From positions 14,792,991 through 14,856,990 of the forward strand of contig CM067521.1 of assembly GCA_034509495.1 (NCBI GenBank): a stretch of 64,000 bases of DNA, written 5' to 3'. Source of the stretch: Acestrorhynchus altus. Taxonomy: Eukaryota > Chordata > Actinopteri > Characiformes > Acestrorhynchidae. Below, one piece after another: positions 38,901-53,290 of the stretch (position 1 is the stretch's first letter; each line of letters begins with the position of its first letter). The notes beneath the pieces are model-generated. The model had not been told where the DNA came from. It did no database searches and saw nothing but the letters and a program-made list of their open reading frames with translations. The translations under genes were made by a program, and so were the position numbers.

Positions 38901-40998
38901 AAGGCCTGTTGGTGTCAAGTTCTGCCTGAAAGGGCCTCATTAAGTTGATTCCAACACGAAGTGGCCATGTTCCAGTTTGTGCCCCAAAAGAAGAGATGCT
39001 AAACTACAAAACAGGTATTTTAAGTGACAGTCACCAATTACAGAGTTTTTTCCTCCTCGCTGAATAAGCAAAAACCCTTTGAGGGAGGAGGGAGTTACAA
39101 AGAGGCAGCTAGTTTCAAACAGCCACTCAAAATCCTATTACACTATTTTAATGATCTGTAAATGACAGTAAGGGTAGGATTTTAAGGCAGCAGTGTAGCG
39201 CTCTAAGTACACATTTGGTTTGGTTTAATGTTACTGTATGTGCTGGAGAGTATGAGTGGAGAGCCTGAGTGTTGAGTATTTATGGAGTAATTAAATGTCT
39301 GTTTAATATAGTGACAATTTAAAAGCAGTTCTGTGACATCTATGATTGATCTGTACAAGTTAGAATCTGAGTCTGATAAAGCCCCCCAGCATTGAGCTGT
39401 GGAGCAGTGGGACTGTGTTCTCTGGAATGATGGTGCTTCATCCAATACTATTGGAATAAGGTGGGGAGTTGGTGATGAGGTGAGATGAAGTGACAGCAAC
39501 GTTCCCTGGACAGTAAAGACTACCCTTTTCAATACCTTGATTTCAGAAAGAAACAATGAATGAGCAAGTGTCCCAACACTTCTGTCCATGTCGTGTATGC
39601 CTCCTCACTTTCAACTATTGTGACACCAAGTGCTGTACTATTTAGGACACATTTTGATCAACAAGCTGCAAGGACAAGAACATACTTCCTACACTCTCCT
39701 CATTGAGAAGCATTTGAGGCTACACAGGCAGCCCTGCCAGCAACAGACCTTCGACAGCAGCTGGTCAAATGTGACTGGGCAGCGCTCTTGTTTTCCAGGC
39801 GCTTCAGCAAACAGGATTTGTAGAGTGTGCTCATTCAGCTGGTCCCTACATCCAGCTGTACAGCACTGATCCAGGGTCCCTTCGTGCCTGAACCCTGGCC
39901 TGCATCCACAGACAACAGACCTCACTCTGTCCACTTGCACTACTGTTGAGATGTTTGAGGAATAAAGGCTCTTGAATTACAGAGGTTCCCATCTCTAGCA
40001 GGAGGTTTTGGGAATAGTTAAGTACAGAAGAAACGGTATGCTCTGACGTAATGCAAAGTAATTCAAAAGCAGCAATAAACAACATTGAACCCATCCACGA
40101 ATACACACTAGTGAATTCAAACACTAGGGAGTAATGAGCACATGTTCCCGGAGGGGCGGGCAGCCGATCCATGGTGCCTGGGAGCAGTTGGGGAGTTTAG
40201 TGTCTTGCTCAATGGAAATTCAGTTGAGTCCTGCCAGTTCAGGGAATTAAACTGGCAACCTTCCCTGTCACAAGGCTAGCTACCAGACCACAGCTGCCCA
40301 ACCTGACCACCTTTCCTTAAATTGGATGAATATGAAGGAAACACTGCTGGGATTACATTACTCACTGAGTAGCATGTAGTGACATGAGTGTAAAGATTCT
40401 TTAAATTGGTGAAGAACAATTATGTCAAATGAAGTTCATTAAGGTTCTTCAGAGTTATATACACCATGCTTGTAAATATTTGGCAACTGAAGTGAAAAGG
40501 CAGAATATTTTATACTGTATAACGATGTTTTTGATGATGCAATCAAACAACAGCCAGTTATTTAGTCAGTGCTTTGTTGGTGGGTCTGCTCAAATTTTAC
40601 TTGTAGTTTTGTAATTTAATTTAAGTTTTTGTCATTTTAATTGTTGTTTGCTTACAATTTCTGCTTTGTGCATGCTTTCATTTTTTAAATCAATGATTTT
40701 TTAAAAAATCTCTCTCTTTTAAATCAATCAATCAGTCAAACTTTAATTAATTAATGCTTTTTACAACAGAAGCATTGTCACAAAGCAGCTATACACTGAC
40801 GAGACCAATAAACATTTAATGCAATAAAATTTGGAATAGTGCTTCTACTGCACCTTTGGAAAACGATGTGAACTCTAGAAAGAGAAATTTGAAGGGAGAA
40901 TATTATAGATACAGAGTTCTACACAATATTTCCTCCAAAGGCTTGACAAAAATGAAAAGAGCTAGCAAGCGTGCGTGCGTGTGTGTGTGCGTGCGTGC

Positions 40999-41034
<36 letters not shown>

Positions 41035-44000
41035 ATATGAACTGTGCAAAGTGGGAAGGGATCAAACGATTCCAACACCAAGGAAAGAATGCCCAGGTTG
41101 CAAATAGCGCAGGCGGTTAAAAATAGCCTCATTAAGCATTCCCTTTTAATTGTGCCTCTCTGTGGAAGGCTTGTTCTCTTCTTTCTGCTTCTGGTCCTCA
41201 CTGATCCCTCCACCCCCAACCCACCAACCCACCACGTGCTGCATCACTTCCCACGTGTGTGGTTCCCTCATTCGTAGCCTCAGGGAACCATCTTCCTCGT
41301 CATTGGAGGAGCCCTACTGCACCACATCGGGCTGAGGTCCACCTCAAGCAATCGAGCAGCACCACAACAGCATCTTCTCAGTAAGCACTTTAGCAGGTCA
41401 CCAGCAGCTCCAAACTGGTGCTCATAAAAATCTATGCAAGTCTGTTCTTTTTTAGGAATCAGCGAATAAGAGATGATATCAAAAACATGCTCAGGTTCAC
41501 TCAACCTCTTTTTGTTCTATTTTAAAACACTACCTTCACTGAAGAACCACTGAAGTACTCTCTTCAATAGCTGATCTGGGTTTAGAACAGTGACTACACA
41601 CTTCTCTGAGAGACAAAATGGGACCAGAGATAAGTTTACACTATATGTCCAGAGGTTTTAGGACACCTCTTCTAGTATGTAAGTTCAGATGCAACAATGT
41701 GCACTTCCAACTGCTGACACGGGTGTTTGTACAGTGAACAGTCTTCACAGAAAAGCACTTTGAGGGGTCTACCATGCCCAGTGCTGTGCACTGACAGCTG
41801 AGGTTCTCTGGAGTGGACAACTGCAGTGGACCTTCAGTATAAAACCAAAGCTCACTATCTCTGATTGGCTGATTAACTCACTTTACATAATATATAAAAC
41901 TCTGCGCTATCGCTACGCTACGCTATCCAATGCTACGCTATCCAATGCTATGCTATCCAATGCTACGCTATCACTTTTGTAAGTCACTCTGGATAAGGGC
42001 GTCTGCTAAATGCCGCAAATGTAAATGTAAATGTTTACGCAGTGTCCTGTTGTTGCACCCAGAAGGAATCATTCTGGCAGGTTGCGTTATGCTGTACTGA
42101 GACACTACTTCTGTATGTGTAGCTCAATAAATTTTTAATTATTCATTGTTCCTGGTGACCTTTATCTGCCTTTTGAACTGCATTACAGTCTGAAACTTCC
42201 TTCTGGGAACCACTGTTTGTGGATGAGTGTATTAATACCAGGAAATAACAGGCCTAAGGCCACATTGCTCACCATGCCCAATAAGCACTGGGCTACGGGG
42301 TTCTCTGGAGTTATGGACCTCTATCCATCACCTTTGGGATGGGTTCGAGTGCAGAACCAATAATCCAACATCAGTACTGATTATTTTGTGAATGTAACCA
42401 AATCCACTAATGAATCTATCTGAGATAAAGTCACTGCCCACCTAACGCTGCAGTTTAATAGCTGCTGATGAATTGATGCACAACAGTTATTCTGAAACTA
42501 GATGAAGATACAGCAATAGGTACAGCAATATTGTGAAGTAATACAGGCTGGAACAGGCTGGTAGCTGGTGGAGCTGTAAAGGTCATTTCAGGTTTATGCT
42601 GCTGGAGAGAAAGGCTAATAGCGAGAAACAGATAGCAAGGGAAAGACAGACAGACAGAGAGAGAGAGAGAGAGAGAGAGAGTCAGTTCTGCAGTATTCTC
42701 CCTGGATCAAATGAAGGACATGGAAGCCTAAGTCGACCAAGGCTTTAACAGCTTGTGGTTCTCTCGTTAATTTGGGTGTAAGACCAGAGTGCTTTACAGC
42801 AATATTGAGGCGTCATCCTCAATGCAGAGGAAAAAGGAAAGGGAACAGGGCTTAGAGATTGATCTTCAGGGCTATTTGGTCCGCATTAAAGGCAGCCAGC
42901 CTTGCCCGCCTCCTTCCGTATTTACACATCTCGTACTAACAGGAGGCTTCCTTAGAGCAGCTCTTCTGCTTCACCTGGATCTTTATCCAATTCAAATATA
43001 ATATTAAAGACTTTGCTCCTCCTCGTCTTGCAGACAGAAAATTGAATTCGAAGGCTGGGGTAGAGATGGAGATGACGATATTGCATATTTTAACAGCCGG
43101 CTTTTTCCCCCTTCTTTCTTCCTCTTTTTTTTTTCCTTTGGAAGAGCTAAAAATAGATTGCCATGGAAACCCTACACATCATGTGGGCTGTGTGTAGGCT
43201 CTGGGTGAACTCCGCCGTGACTTGTACTGGGGCTGAAGAGTACTACAGACAGTTCTTTTCTACAAAGCAAATGCACTCAAAGTGCCTTCAGCACCAACCC
43301 CCCCCCCCAAAAAAAACCCTTACGTTAACATGTCGTGGACATATGTCACCTGAATACAACGTCAGAGCTACCTTGTTGCTATGGGATTTTTCAGCTTGTT
43401 CCGCAACATCTGCAATCTAGAGTAATGAGCTGGTTATTCTTAAAGACAGCAAGAATGAAAAGAGAAGCCTGTCTGTAAAAATGTGTAAAATTAGCAAAAT
43501 CGGTGAAATCTGAAAAATACAAAATTTGAATATAAATATGAACAAGTTGTGTTTAATATGTAAAAACTCAAAATGTGGACATTTTCTGACATGATTATGT
43601 CATTCAGTTATTATCATTGTTAACCACTGTTTCACTGCTCAAATTGCCTTCACAAAACTAAAGTGGGTGGCTTGGTGGTTATTTTGTTTGCTTCCCAGTG
43701 GTGGGGTCTTTGAGGCCGTATCTAGGTGCAGTTTCAATGTTCTCCTCATGTCTATGTGGGTTTCTTCTCACATTCCAAAAACATGGATATTAGGTGAATC
43801 TGGATATCAGACTGACAGACCAAACCTAATCGCCTCACAGTAAATGCATAAAATGCAAAACAATTTAAATCTCAAGGGTGCTGACTAATGAGCATAACAG
43901 CTTACCTAGCTCAACTTTCAGCTTGTTTCATATTAATTTAAGGATTAACTATTAAGATAAAATAAGATTAAGATAGCGTTACAAAACAGAGATTCTCCAC

Positions 44001-47000
44001 TAAAATCTTGAGACATGGCTTGAGACCAAACTCTCCGATTTGTGCCGACATTCAAAAGACATGAGACTCAATCTGGACACACCCACTTGGATGCACTCTA
44101 CTTGGCTTTACCCTGAGAACTCAAGCCTTGACTAAGACCTACAGTTAAAAATTCAACTCAGACACTTGACTTGGTGTTGCAACCCAAAGACTCGATTCGG
44201 ACTTCAGAGTCTCGAGACTCAACTTCCAATCACACTCAAAAGACTTGAGACTCTACTAAAACGCATCCTCACTTGAGACAAAGCTCTCAAATCTGATTCA
44301 CATTTGCAAACCAAAGGCTTAAGACTTGACTCAGAATTGCTCGAAGAGACTTAAGACTCGACTTGGAAAAGAGACTTGAGACTACCTTGCAACCATAACA
44401 TTCAAAAACCAAGAAACGTGCATCTCAAAGTCCTCTCAGACTCACCCCACAGATATAGGATATAAACTCAACTAGGACCCAGAGACCTCACTCACCAGAC
44501 TCAAGACAAAACTCTCAACTCAGTATGCTGCCAAAAGACTCTAGACTCAACAAAGACTGATTTCTAAGACTGACAATTGGGTGCTGAACTATAGGATGTT
44601 ATTATCCATAGATCTGCATTGCAGTGAGGATTTCATTGCACTCCACAACAAGAGCATTGGTGAGGTCAGGATGTTGGAAGATCAGCACAAAACACCACCC
44701 CACTTCTTCCAGAATTCCCCAGAATCCCAGAAGCATTGGACGGAGGACCATCATTCCAGAAAACAAAGCTCTAGCCCATGTCTAGCATTAAGCATGGTGC
44801 CAATAGGTTCATGGTTATCTGCTCAAGAGTCATATTAGAAACTCTTCTCTACAGGGAACTATGCAAACTTTGCGTGCATTTGCACATCAAAGCCAGCAAT
44901 GAGTGTAATTAAAGTAGAAGGGGTGTCCACAAATAAAAAGACTTATACTGTATGTTCTGCCTGGTGCAACACAATACATACTCAAAGCAATTTCAGTATC
45001 TGAGCATTGGCAAATGGATTGGGTAACCACATGTTGGATTTACTGCTGCACATGCCTGTAGCACATGCCTGACGTGCTTGATTACTTCACACCAGGCAGT
45101 CATGAGGAGCTTGCATAGGTTTGTCCGCAAAGCTATAATTTCTTCGCTCTTCACTTGAAATGGATTCACTGGAAACCGTCAGATGGTTCTTTGTGGACCA
45201 ATGGTTGAGGAAGACAGTCGTGTGCTAATCCCCCCAACAGCCCTCATCAATCCGCGGGTTGGGTTAAGGTTCTGGAAAAGAGCTATATGTACGTTCAAGT
45301 GAGGGAACTTGTGCTGACAAATCGAGACACTGATTCTTGTCAGATGAGCTGTTTGGAAGGTCCTCCATCATGGAGCATGTGAGAAAGAGAGTTGTTTGTC
45401 ATGATGCAATGATATGTCCAAAACTAGTTTCCATGGCAACCTCCTGTGATATGCCTTACGCTGTATTGATGTGCTCCTAAATCAATATCTCAGCGTGCTC
45501 TGTGTATGTACTGTATGTCAGAGCATTTGATATGGGACAAGCAGCAGCTGTGGTGGAGCTGCGGCTTTATGGTCAAATCAAGAATCGACGTCAACAACAA
45601 GACGGATCGCCATCATTATTGTGGAGTTAGTGACTTGCGGGAACATTCTAGGCCTGAGGTTTGTAACAAACAAGGCAGTGACATCTTCAAGTGCACCTTG
45701 AACCTCACATTTTAAGCCACACTTCAACACTATGGCATGCAATCCATCTTTTTATATTAGGACATTTATCTGTTGTTCTTATCCTGAGCTCTTATACGTG
45801 AATCATTTTATACAGGTAGTGGAAAGTAGAATTAGGACTCTTATTCATGTAGCATGTTGGTTTTACCTGGCCAAGGAATTAAACCCTAGCCTGCCTTTGG
45901 GAGGCCAACGCAAACTCCACCAACAATGACATCACCAATACTATCCTCAACACCCTGCCATATTTCTCAAAGAATTTTATTTTAAAAATTATTTGGACAC
46001 CTGCTCATTCACTTCTTCTGAAATCAAGGTTATTAAAAAGAGTTCATCCTGCTTTTGTTGGGGTAACTGCCCTTACATTCGATGAAGGATTCTACTAGAT
46101 TTCTACCTTATTCTGGAATATTTCAGTGAGGACCTGATTGCATTCAGTGAAAACAGTTTTAGTGAGCTCAGGATCTTGGATGATCACCACCCACCTCATC
46201 CCCAATGCTCCAAAGTATTGGATGGAGCACCAGAACACTCCAGAGAACATAGTTTTATTGCTCCACAGCTCAATGATTGGGCCTTTATACCCCTGTATCC
46301 CATGCCTGGCATTAGGCATGGTGCCAACTGGTTCACATTTCAAGAGTTGACCTGAAAATCTGCAACATTATGGCCACCTTGTTTCAACACTGCATCTTAT
46401 CAGCTCCATTGCAGTCCATCTGTTTCTCTCCATATTTTGTAGCCTCCTTTCATCTTGTTCTTCATTGATCGGGACCCCACAGGACCACCACAGAGCAGGC
46501 ATTATGTGGGCAGTGTATCGTTCTCAGCGCTGCAGTGACACTGACATAAAGGTGGTGTGTTAGTGTGTGCTGCACTGGTATGAGTGGATCAGACATAACA
46601 GTGCTGCCGGAGTGTTTAAACACAGTGTACACTCGCTGTCCACTCTATTAGATACTCCTACCTACTTGCTCCACCTTGTAAATGTAAAGACAGGGACAAA
46701 AGTTCATCTGTTGCTGCAGTTTGTGTTGGTCTTCTTATAGTCTTTCATCGGTGCTCACAGGACGCTGCCCTCAGGACGCTGTTGACTGGATATTTCTGGT
46801 TGGTGGACTATTCTCAGTACAGCAGGGACACTGATGGGTTTAAAATCTACAGCAGCATTCCTGTGCCTGATCTACTCATACCAGCGCAACACACACTAAC
46901 ACATTGCCAACATGCTACTGTCACTGCAGTGCTGAAAATTACCCACCACGCAAATAATACCTGTTCTGTGGTGGCCCTGTGGGATCCTGACCATTGACGA

Positions 47001-50000
47001 ACAGGGTGAAAGGAGGAGAAAGCATGCAGAGGAACAGACGGAATACAGTCTGTACATATAGATCTAAAATGCTCCTGTATGGTCAGTGGATGTTATGGCT
47101 AATCTGGCTGAATGACAGATTAGATAATAGAATCTGACTGAAATTGAAGTGAAAATTAATATTATGCTGTTGTCTTTCTATAATAACTACAGTGACTTCT
47201 AAAGCGTAAATTCATGAGTGCGCAGCCTTGTGGAAGTTCAAGTAAGCACAGAGATGAAGATTAGTCATGCATATTGTAGAACACGTTCCACAGCTGAGGT
47301 ACTATAGGGCTGCTGGGCTGCAATCAAAGATCTCAAGCTTGCAGCTCCGTAGCTCCACTGTCCGCAAACACAGATGAGTGTGCCGTGTAACCAGTCCCCG
47401 AGGACTGGTCCGATCAACATACACAAACAAACACAGCGACACAGCACATGCTTTCCTCCTAGGCAGAGACCCGCTGGAACCTGACATTCACTGGAATAGA
47501 CATCGTGTCCACTGTTCACCACTGTGGGGGATTTCTCCTAACATCTAAACAGATCACTGGATTTTTATGGGTTATAATTGGAGTCGGCTTGTTATTTCAT
47601 CACCTGAGGAGAGAAGTGTGGCCCATGAGGTTGGAGGCACATGACCTCCAGCAAACCCTGGATGCTCCTCATCAGAATAGTTAGAACAAGAGAGATGGTG
47701 TCTCATGTGGTAAGTATTAGGACAATTTTTCAGGAAACATTAATGAGAGTCACTGGAATACTGAGGCACAGGTCCAGGATTCATTTGGTGTCGATGTTTG
47801 GATGGTTGGATGAAAGGTTGGATGGATGCAGCAATTGATGGTATAGAAAAAATGCAGAATTGCTGTTCAGGTAGTGTAATGGATAATACATATGATGGAT
47901 GGATGGATGGATGGATGGATGGATGGATGAATGAATGAATGAATGAATGAATGAATGAATGAATGAATGAATGAATGAATGTGAGAGCGGCTGGATGGAG
48001 GATGGATAGATGAATGAATAAATTGATGGATGGATGGATGGAAGGATGGATGGATGGATGGATGAATAAATTGATGGATGGATGGATGGCTAAATGGGTG
48101 GATGGCTAAATGAATGAATGAATAAATGAATAAATGAATGTGTGAGTGGCTGGATGGAGGATGGAAGGATGGATGAATGGATGAATGGATGGATGGATGG
48201 ATGGATGGATGGATGGATGGATGGATGGATGGCTTTATGTGCTGGTTTCCCATCAGTTAATCTAATATAATTAGACTGTGATACAATTGTGACAAAAACA
48301 AATGTATAAAATAATAAAATAAATAACAATAATAACAATAAAATAAAATATTACCAACCCATATCCTGTACTGAATGTAATTATTTTAAACAAAAATCAA
48401 CAATATATCAATATAGAAAATGAATGTTAATACAGTTCTATTTTTTGACAATATATAAGTCTAAATGCTCATTTTGCTGAGAAGCAGAAATATTCCTGAT
48501 AAACGCTGAGTCACTGTATTTATTAGACTTCATAAATCAATATTCAGAGCCACATTATGACTAATCAGCATCATAAAACTGCAAGTTAATCGAGGCCAAA
48601 CAAACAAATATGCCAAGAAGGGCAGAACTGGCAATGCAAACACACCCATGCAGCACTCAGCTTGATCCTTTGAGGGACAAGAGTGTCTATGAATATTTCT
48701 TCTAGTCCTACATGACAAACAACTCCTGATTTCACAAACAAGCCAGCAAACTGACGCCCATTAGAAAATGAATATCCCCAGACTGCAGCGCTGAAATGAA
48801 CGGAGCAGCCTTAGGTTGAAGGAGAACATTATGTACATGGTCTGTCAAAAGTTTGGGCATCCACAGGCCTTTTTCTTTTAAAATCATACGGCTCGCTCAC
48901 ATTATATGGTCATTCCATTGGGCATGCTTTCCATTCTGACTCACTGTGTTGTGATGGTAGCATCTTTTCCAACTGAAGCATGCCTTGGAGAAGAGTTCAA
49001 AAGCAATTCAAGCAGTTGGAAGAGTTCAAGAGGGGTCGTGCCATAGGCCTCTGAGAAGCAGGATGGTCTTATCAAAGTATTGCACACTGGTCATGCACAT
49101 ATTACCATAGTAAGCTGTTGATGGCTGTAGATAAAAGAAGGCCTGCACCAGCAACATAAAATATCTGGGAGACCTATGCAAAACATGGAGATGGAGAACC
49201 GACAAACTGTCCAACATGTGCCCTCCATGAGCCACCCTGCTGGCATCCTGTTGGCAATTCAACCATTGGCAGAGGTCTGCACAATGCAGGAATACATGCA
49301 TACAGACCAACTGCTCCAAACACCACATCCACATCTCCAGTGGCGTCATGCCAGACTATTATGTGCCTCAGAATGGCAGAAGGTCATCTTCAGTGATCAG
49401 TCCCGCTTTTGTCATGGTGGAGATGACCAACAAATCTGTATGTGCCAACGTTGTTTGAAAATGTGTGGGATGCTGTATTAGAACTACGCTTGCTTTTATC
49501 TCTGCGTATACAGTCAGTACAGTACTATTCTTCCTTCACTGGTTGTCGACAAAAGGTTTAAATACCAAACCGAAAACTGTCCAATCAAGGTTTGCCAACA
49601 CAAAAGAAGCTCATGCATTCTGCCTGAATAATTTTCTCCAGCTGCTTTGTTTCTTTTCCAAGATATTGTTTACCATCTTTGGACATCAGGAGAGTCTTGT
49701 GTCGTCTGGGATTAACTACCAACTCAATTAAGAGCTCACAAAGAGATCAATCAAACGAATGTCTTTCACAAGTGTTGAATTTTTCAATACTAGAATGGCC
49801 AACAATGTCCTATCTTTGAATTAGCTTAGTACTACAATTACACAAGCAGCCATGTGAGGGCTAGTACAAATGACCATAATTGCCAAAATACTGGTGGCCT
49901 GCAATGAAGCCCTCAGAGCTGAAAGTCAGAGTTCACCACTGTTACCTAGTTATCCATGGAAAACCTGATTCCATTTGTAAAAGGCAACTGCCCCCTCTCA

Positions 50001-53000
50001 CACATGATGCATACAATCCACCTCAGATGCACTACCTCCATTTCTAGGCAGCCAAAGCACCAGGTCCCAAGCTTTGATACAACAGCTGAAAGACGCTGTT
50101 TTGGAGAGAGAGCACCATCTACACACCCAGAGATAGCATGGCCAATTTTGCTCTCTCAGACACTGGCTTCTAATGGCAAGCAGCATGACCCAGGATTCGA
50201 ACCTGCATTCCTCGGATCATAGTTGTAGTGCTGAGCCTGAGTGCTGAGCCACTTGGAGCCCTCAGATTGGATTTTCTGAATCTGGTTTGTTATGTAACTG
50301 TAGTGAGATGTGCTGACTTTAGAAGGCTGTTCGCAGTTTGCCTGTTATGTCTTGTCAGAATATGACTACTTCACAGTTTCACAACTGATCCTCATGTTCT
50401 TGTATCAGGCCTTGTTTAGTTCTTGAACATGCTGTGAAAATGCCTCGGCTATAAGCTCTCAGAGTGAATTTTTTCGAGGCACTGCTCTTCAATGTAAGAA
50501 AAAAATATATGCAAACCAGAATATGAATTATTCATCAATTATCATCGAATTAATCCTAAAGTGAATCTGCAGAGCTGGCAATGGTCAGCAAGGAGGACAG
50601 GTGTGTAAGGCTTCATTAGTCACACCCAACATCTGCTGAGATTCTGAAGTGGAAGTGGCATCCATGCTGTTTGAACTTAATTAGACAGCTGGTGGAGGAG
50701 AGCGAGTGTGCTTTGACCTGAGCCCCTCCTTACCAGGACGGCACTGCGGTAACTTCAACCCTTCACATGCAAACTGCCCCCGCGCACTCCCACATACAGT
50801 ACAGTCACTCTTCTTTCCAGGAGTAAAGACACTACAGCCGCATCTGATGAGGCGTGATGAGATACCATGATTATACTGCTTTACACAGTAGAAACATTAG
50901 GGATGTTCTGATGCAGTTCTTTTGTCCTCCAATCTGATCAGACTACCTTAACGTTAGGTAACAACACCAACCAGATCGGACCATACTGATCTGACAGTTT
51001 AGCTGCAGAACAATCACCGTAGATAATGTGAGCTTATACACTGACATGTCTTTAAGCTTACTGTTGGCTCTGTTTACATGCAAATATTTCCTCAGATCTG
51101 ACTGAACTCGAATTATAGATCACGATTGATGTAAACCGATGCCAAATGATGTGCCTGTGTAGAGAACCACTCATATACAAGCATGAGACGAGTCCAGTCA
51201 GAGTAAGAGGAGCAGGTGTGTGATACACGAGTTTGTAGTAATGTTTGTTTATTCATTTGCATTTAAATTGTGGTGGATTCCAGAAAATGTACTTCACAGT
51301 TACTTATTAAAGTAGTGCCAAGAAGCTGGCATGTCCTGCAACATTACAAGGCATGTGAGGTAGCCATGTCACTGCCGGTGACACGGAACGCAATAAAGAC
51401 TGGTGGGAAAGAGACGTAATGAAGGAATTCAAAGATTAGTAGCTGAGAAGGAGCAAAATTGCCATATTCATGGTTTTATGTGACATTATGAAATATGATC
51501 ATGCCCCCAAAGGACGAAGCGGAAGAGTGAATGAGCTCATTCCTGTATTTAATCCAGTAATTAAACATCTGGCTGTTGTTTTGTACGCTGTATCAATCTA
51601 ACCGCACTTCATAATGAAACTATTTCAAGTTAACAGAACTTAAATACTACAGAAAGGTATGATCGTTTAAAACCATTAAGCCAACCAAACTCAAAACGAG
51701 TATATTAGGCTCAAACTTTCATATTTTAAGTAAGTTAGATCAACGTTTTTGCCATATTTTGAGTTAAGGTAAACAAATTCAAATGTGTTACAATAAAAAA
51801 GAATGAACTGAGAAATGTGGTGACATACGTTGGGCGTAAAGTTTGGGCTGTGCAGTCTTGATGAGTTAAATGTATATGTCACCATCAATTTGAGTACTGG
51901 GTGTGTCTTTCCCTCCCCACTCACCATTATTGTGTAGTCATTTCCCCCAAGGTTACCTTGCCTATATGTACACATTGTCTCATATCTGTCCTGGTCCTCT
52001 CCTGTCTCCTCTTTTTTTTGTTTATCTCCCCTCCTGCTTCTGAGCACATGTCCTGTCTCTGCCCTTTCCCAGCTGTGTCTCTTTTGTCATCGAGTCTTCT
52101 GTTTCAGTCCGTCCTTGTCAGTCTTCTTGTATACTTGTATTGTCTATTGTGGTCGTGATGGTTAGTGTTGTTAGTTGTTTGTGTATTTATCCGTCTGCTT
52201 GTATAACCTGGTTCCTGTATATTAAATTCACGACCCTGCAAGTATTTCCGCAATCCCGTCTTTTCCGTTCAGCTCATTAACCTGACACACACATTTTTTT
52301 ATTACTTGCCTGCCCTCAATGTTGAAGGCTGTAAGAGCAAGTTCCCACTTCCTCTGCCGGTGGCTATATGTAGGTTTAATGCTACATTGACAGTAGCATT
52401 TGTGAGGACAGCAGGCGGAATATGGAATTTAGTCTGTTAATTTCTCTTATGTCTCTGAAACAATGTGAAATTAAAAAAATTCAAAACTTAAAAACAGTTT
52501 GTTGAGTTATTTAAACTCAAATTTAAGTAAATCATACTCAGTAAGCACTGGTTAGTACAACACAATGCCTATACAACGTTTTTAAGTAAGGTTAACTAAT
52601 TATATTTTACAGTTTACTCGGCTCTTGCTCTGAGTTCAGAGTTATCTCCAACAAGAATGCTGTGAGTGGGGACTTAATTAGAGGCACATGATTACATGGT
52701 TATTATTCTTCTATTTAATGGATTATTTAAAGGATTACCAACTTTGTTCGATTGGATAGAAATGAAAGCTTCAGAGAAAATTCTTCCTGTAAACGTGAAT
52801 GTTACTCCCCCTTTACTTAACCAATTGCCTGACCCCACCTGACATTCCAGATGCATTCACTCACACACACTTTTGTTGCTTTTCAGATGCTGACATTTTA
52901 GTTTTTTCTCCTCCTTACTCCCCACTGCCACCACTTCGGTTAGTCCGATTGGTTGTCCAGGCAGTTGGCTCAACCTCTGCCTTCCACACTAAACTCCTGA

Positions 53001-53239
53001 GCAAGACACTCCTCAAGAATGTGCAGCATTCACAGTTCTGTTTTCTTCTTTTTTGTTCTTGTTTCTTTAATTTTGCACACATTAAGTTTCAGCTCATGCT
53101 TTTACATCCTCTGATCTCATGTGTGTTTGCATGCTGACTCACAAAAGCCTGAGAACTGACCTACCAGGCTCAACACAGTGAACGCATTTATGCCAGCATG
53201 CAATGTTGCAGTTGGATGAGCTTTGGAATTGCATGTATG

Positions 53240-53290
<51 letters not shown>

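Noticed and set aside
47867..48338. Long minus-strand open frames of His-Pro-Ser-Ile repeats
   Set aside because: Direct translation of the ATGG/ATGA minisatellite; open only because the repeat lacks stop codons.
51875..52290. A confident second solo LTR
   Set aside because: The ends resemble an LTR but the flanking 5 bp do not match, so it is kept only as a low-confidence call.
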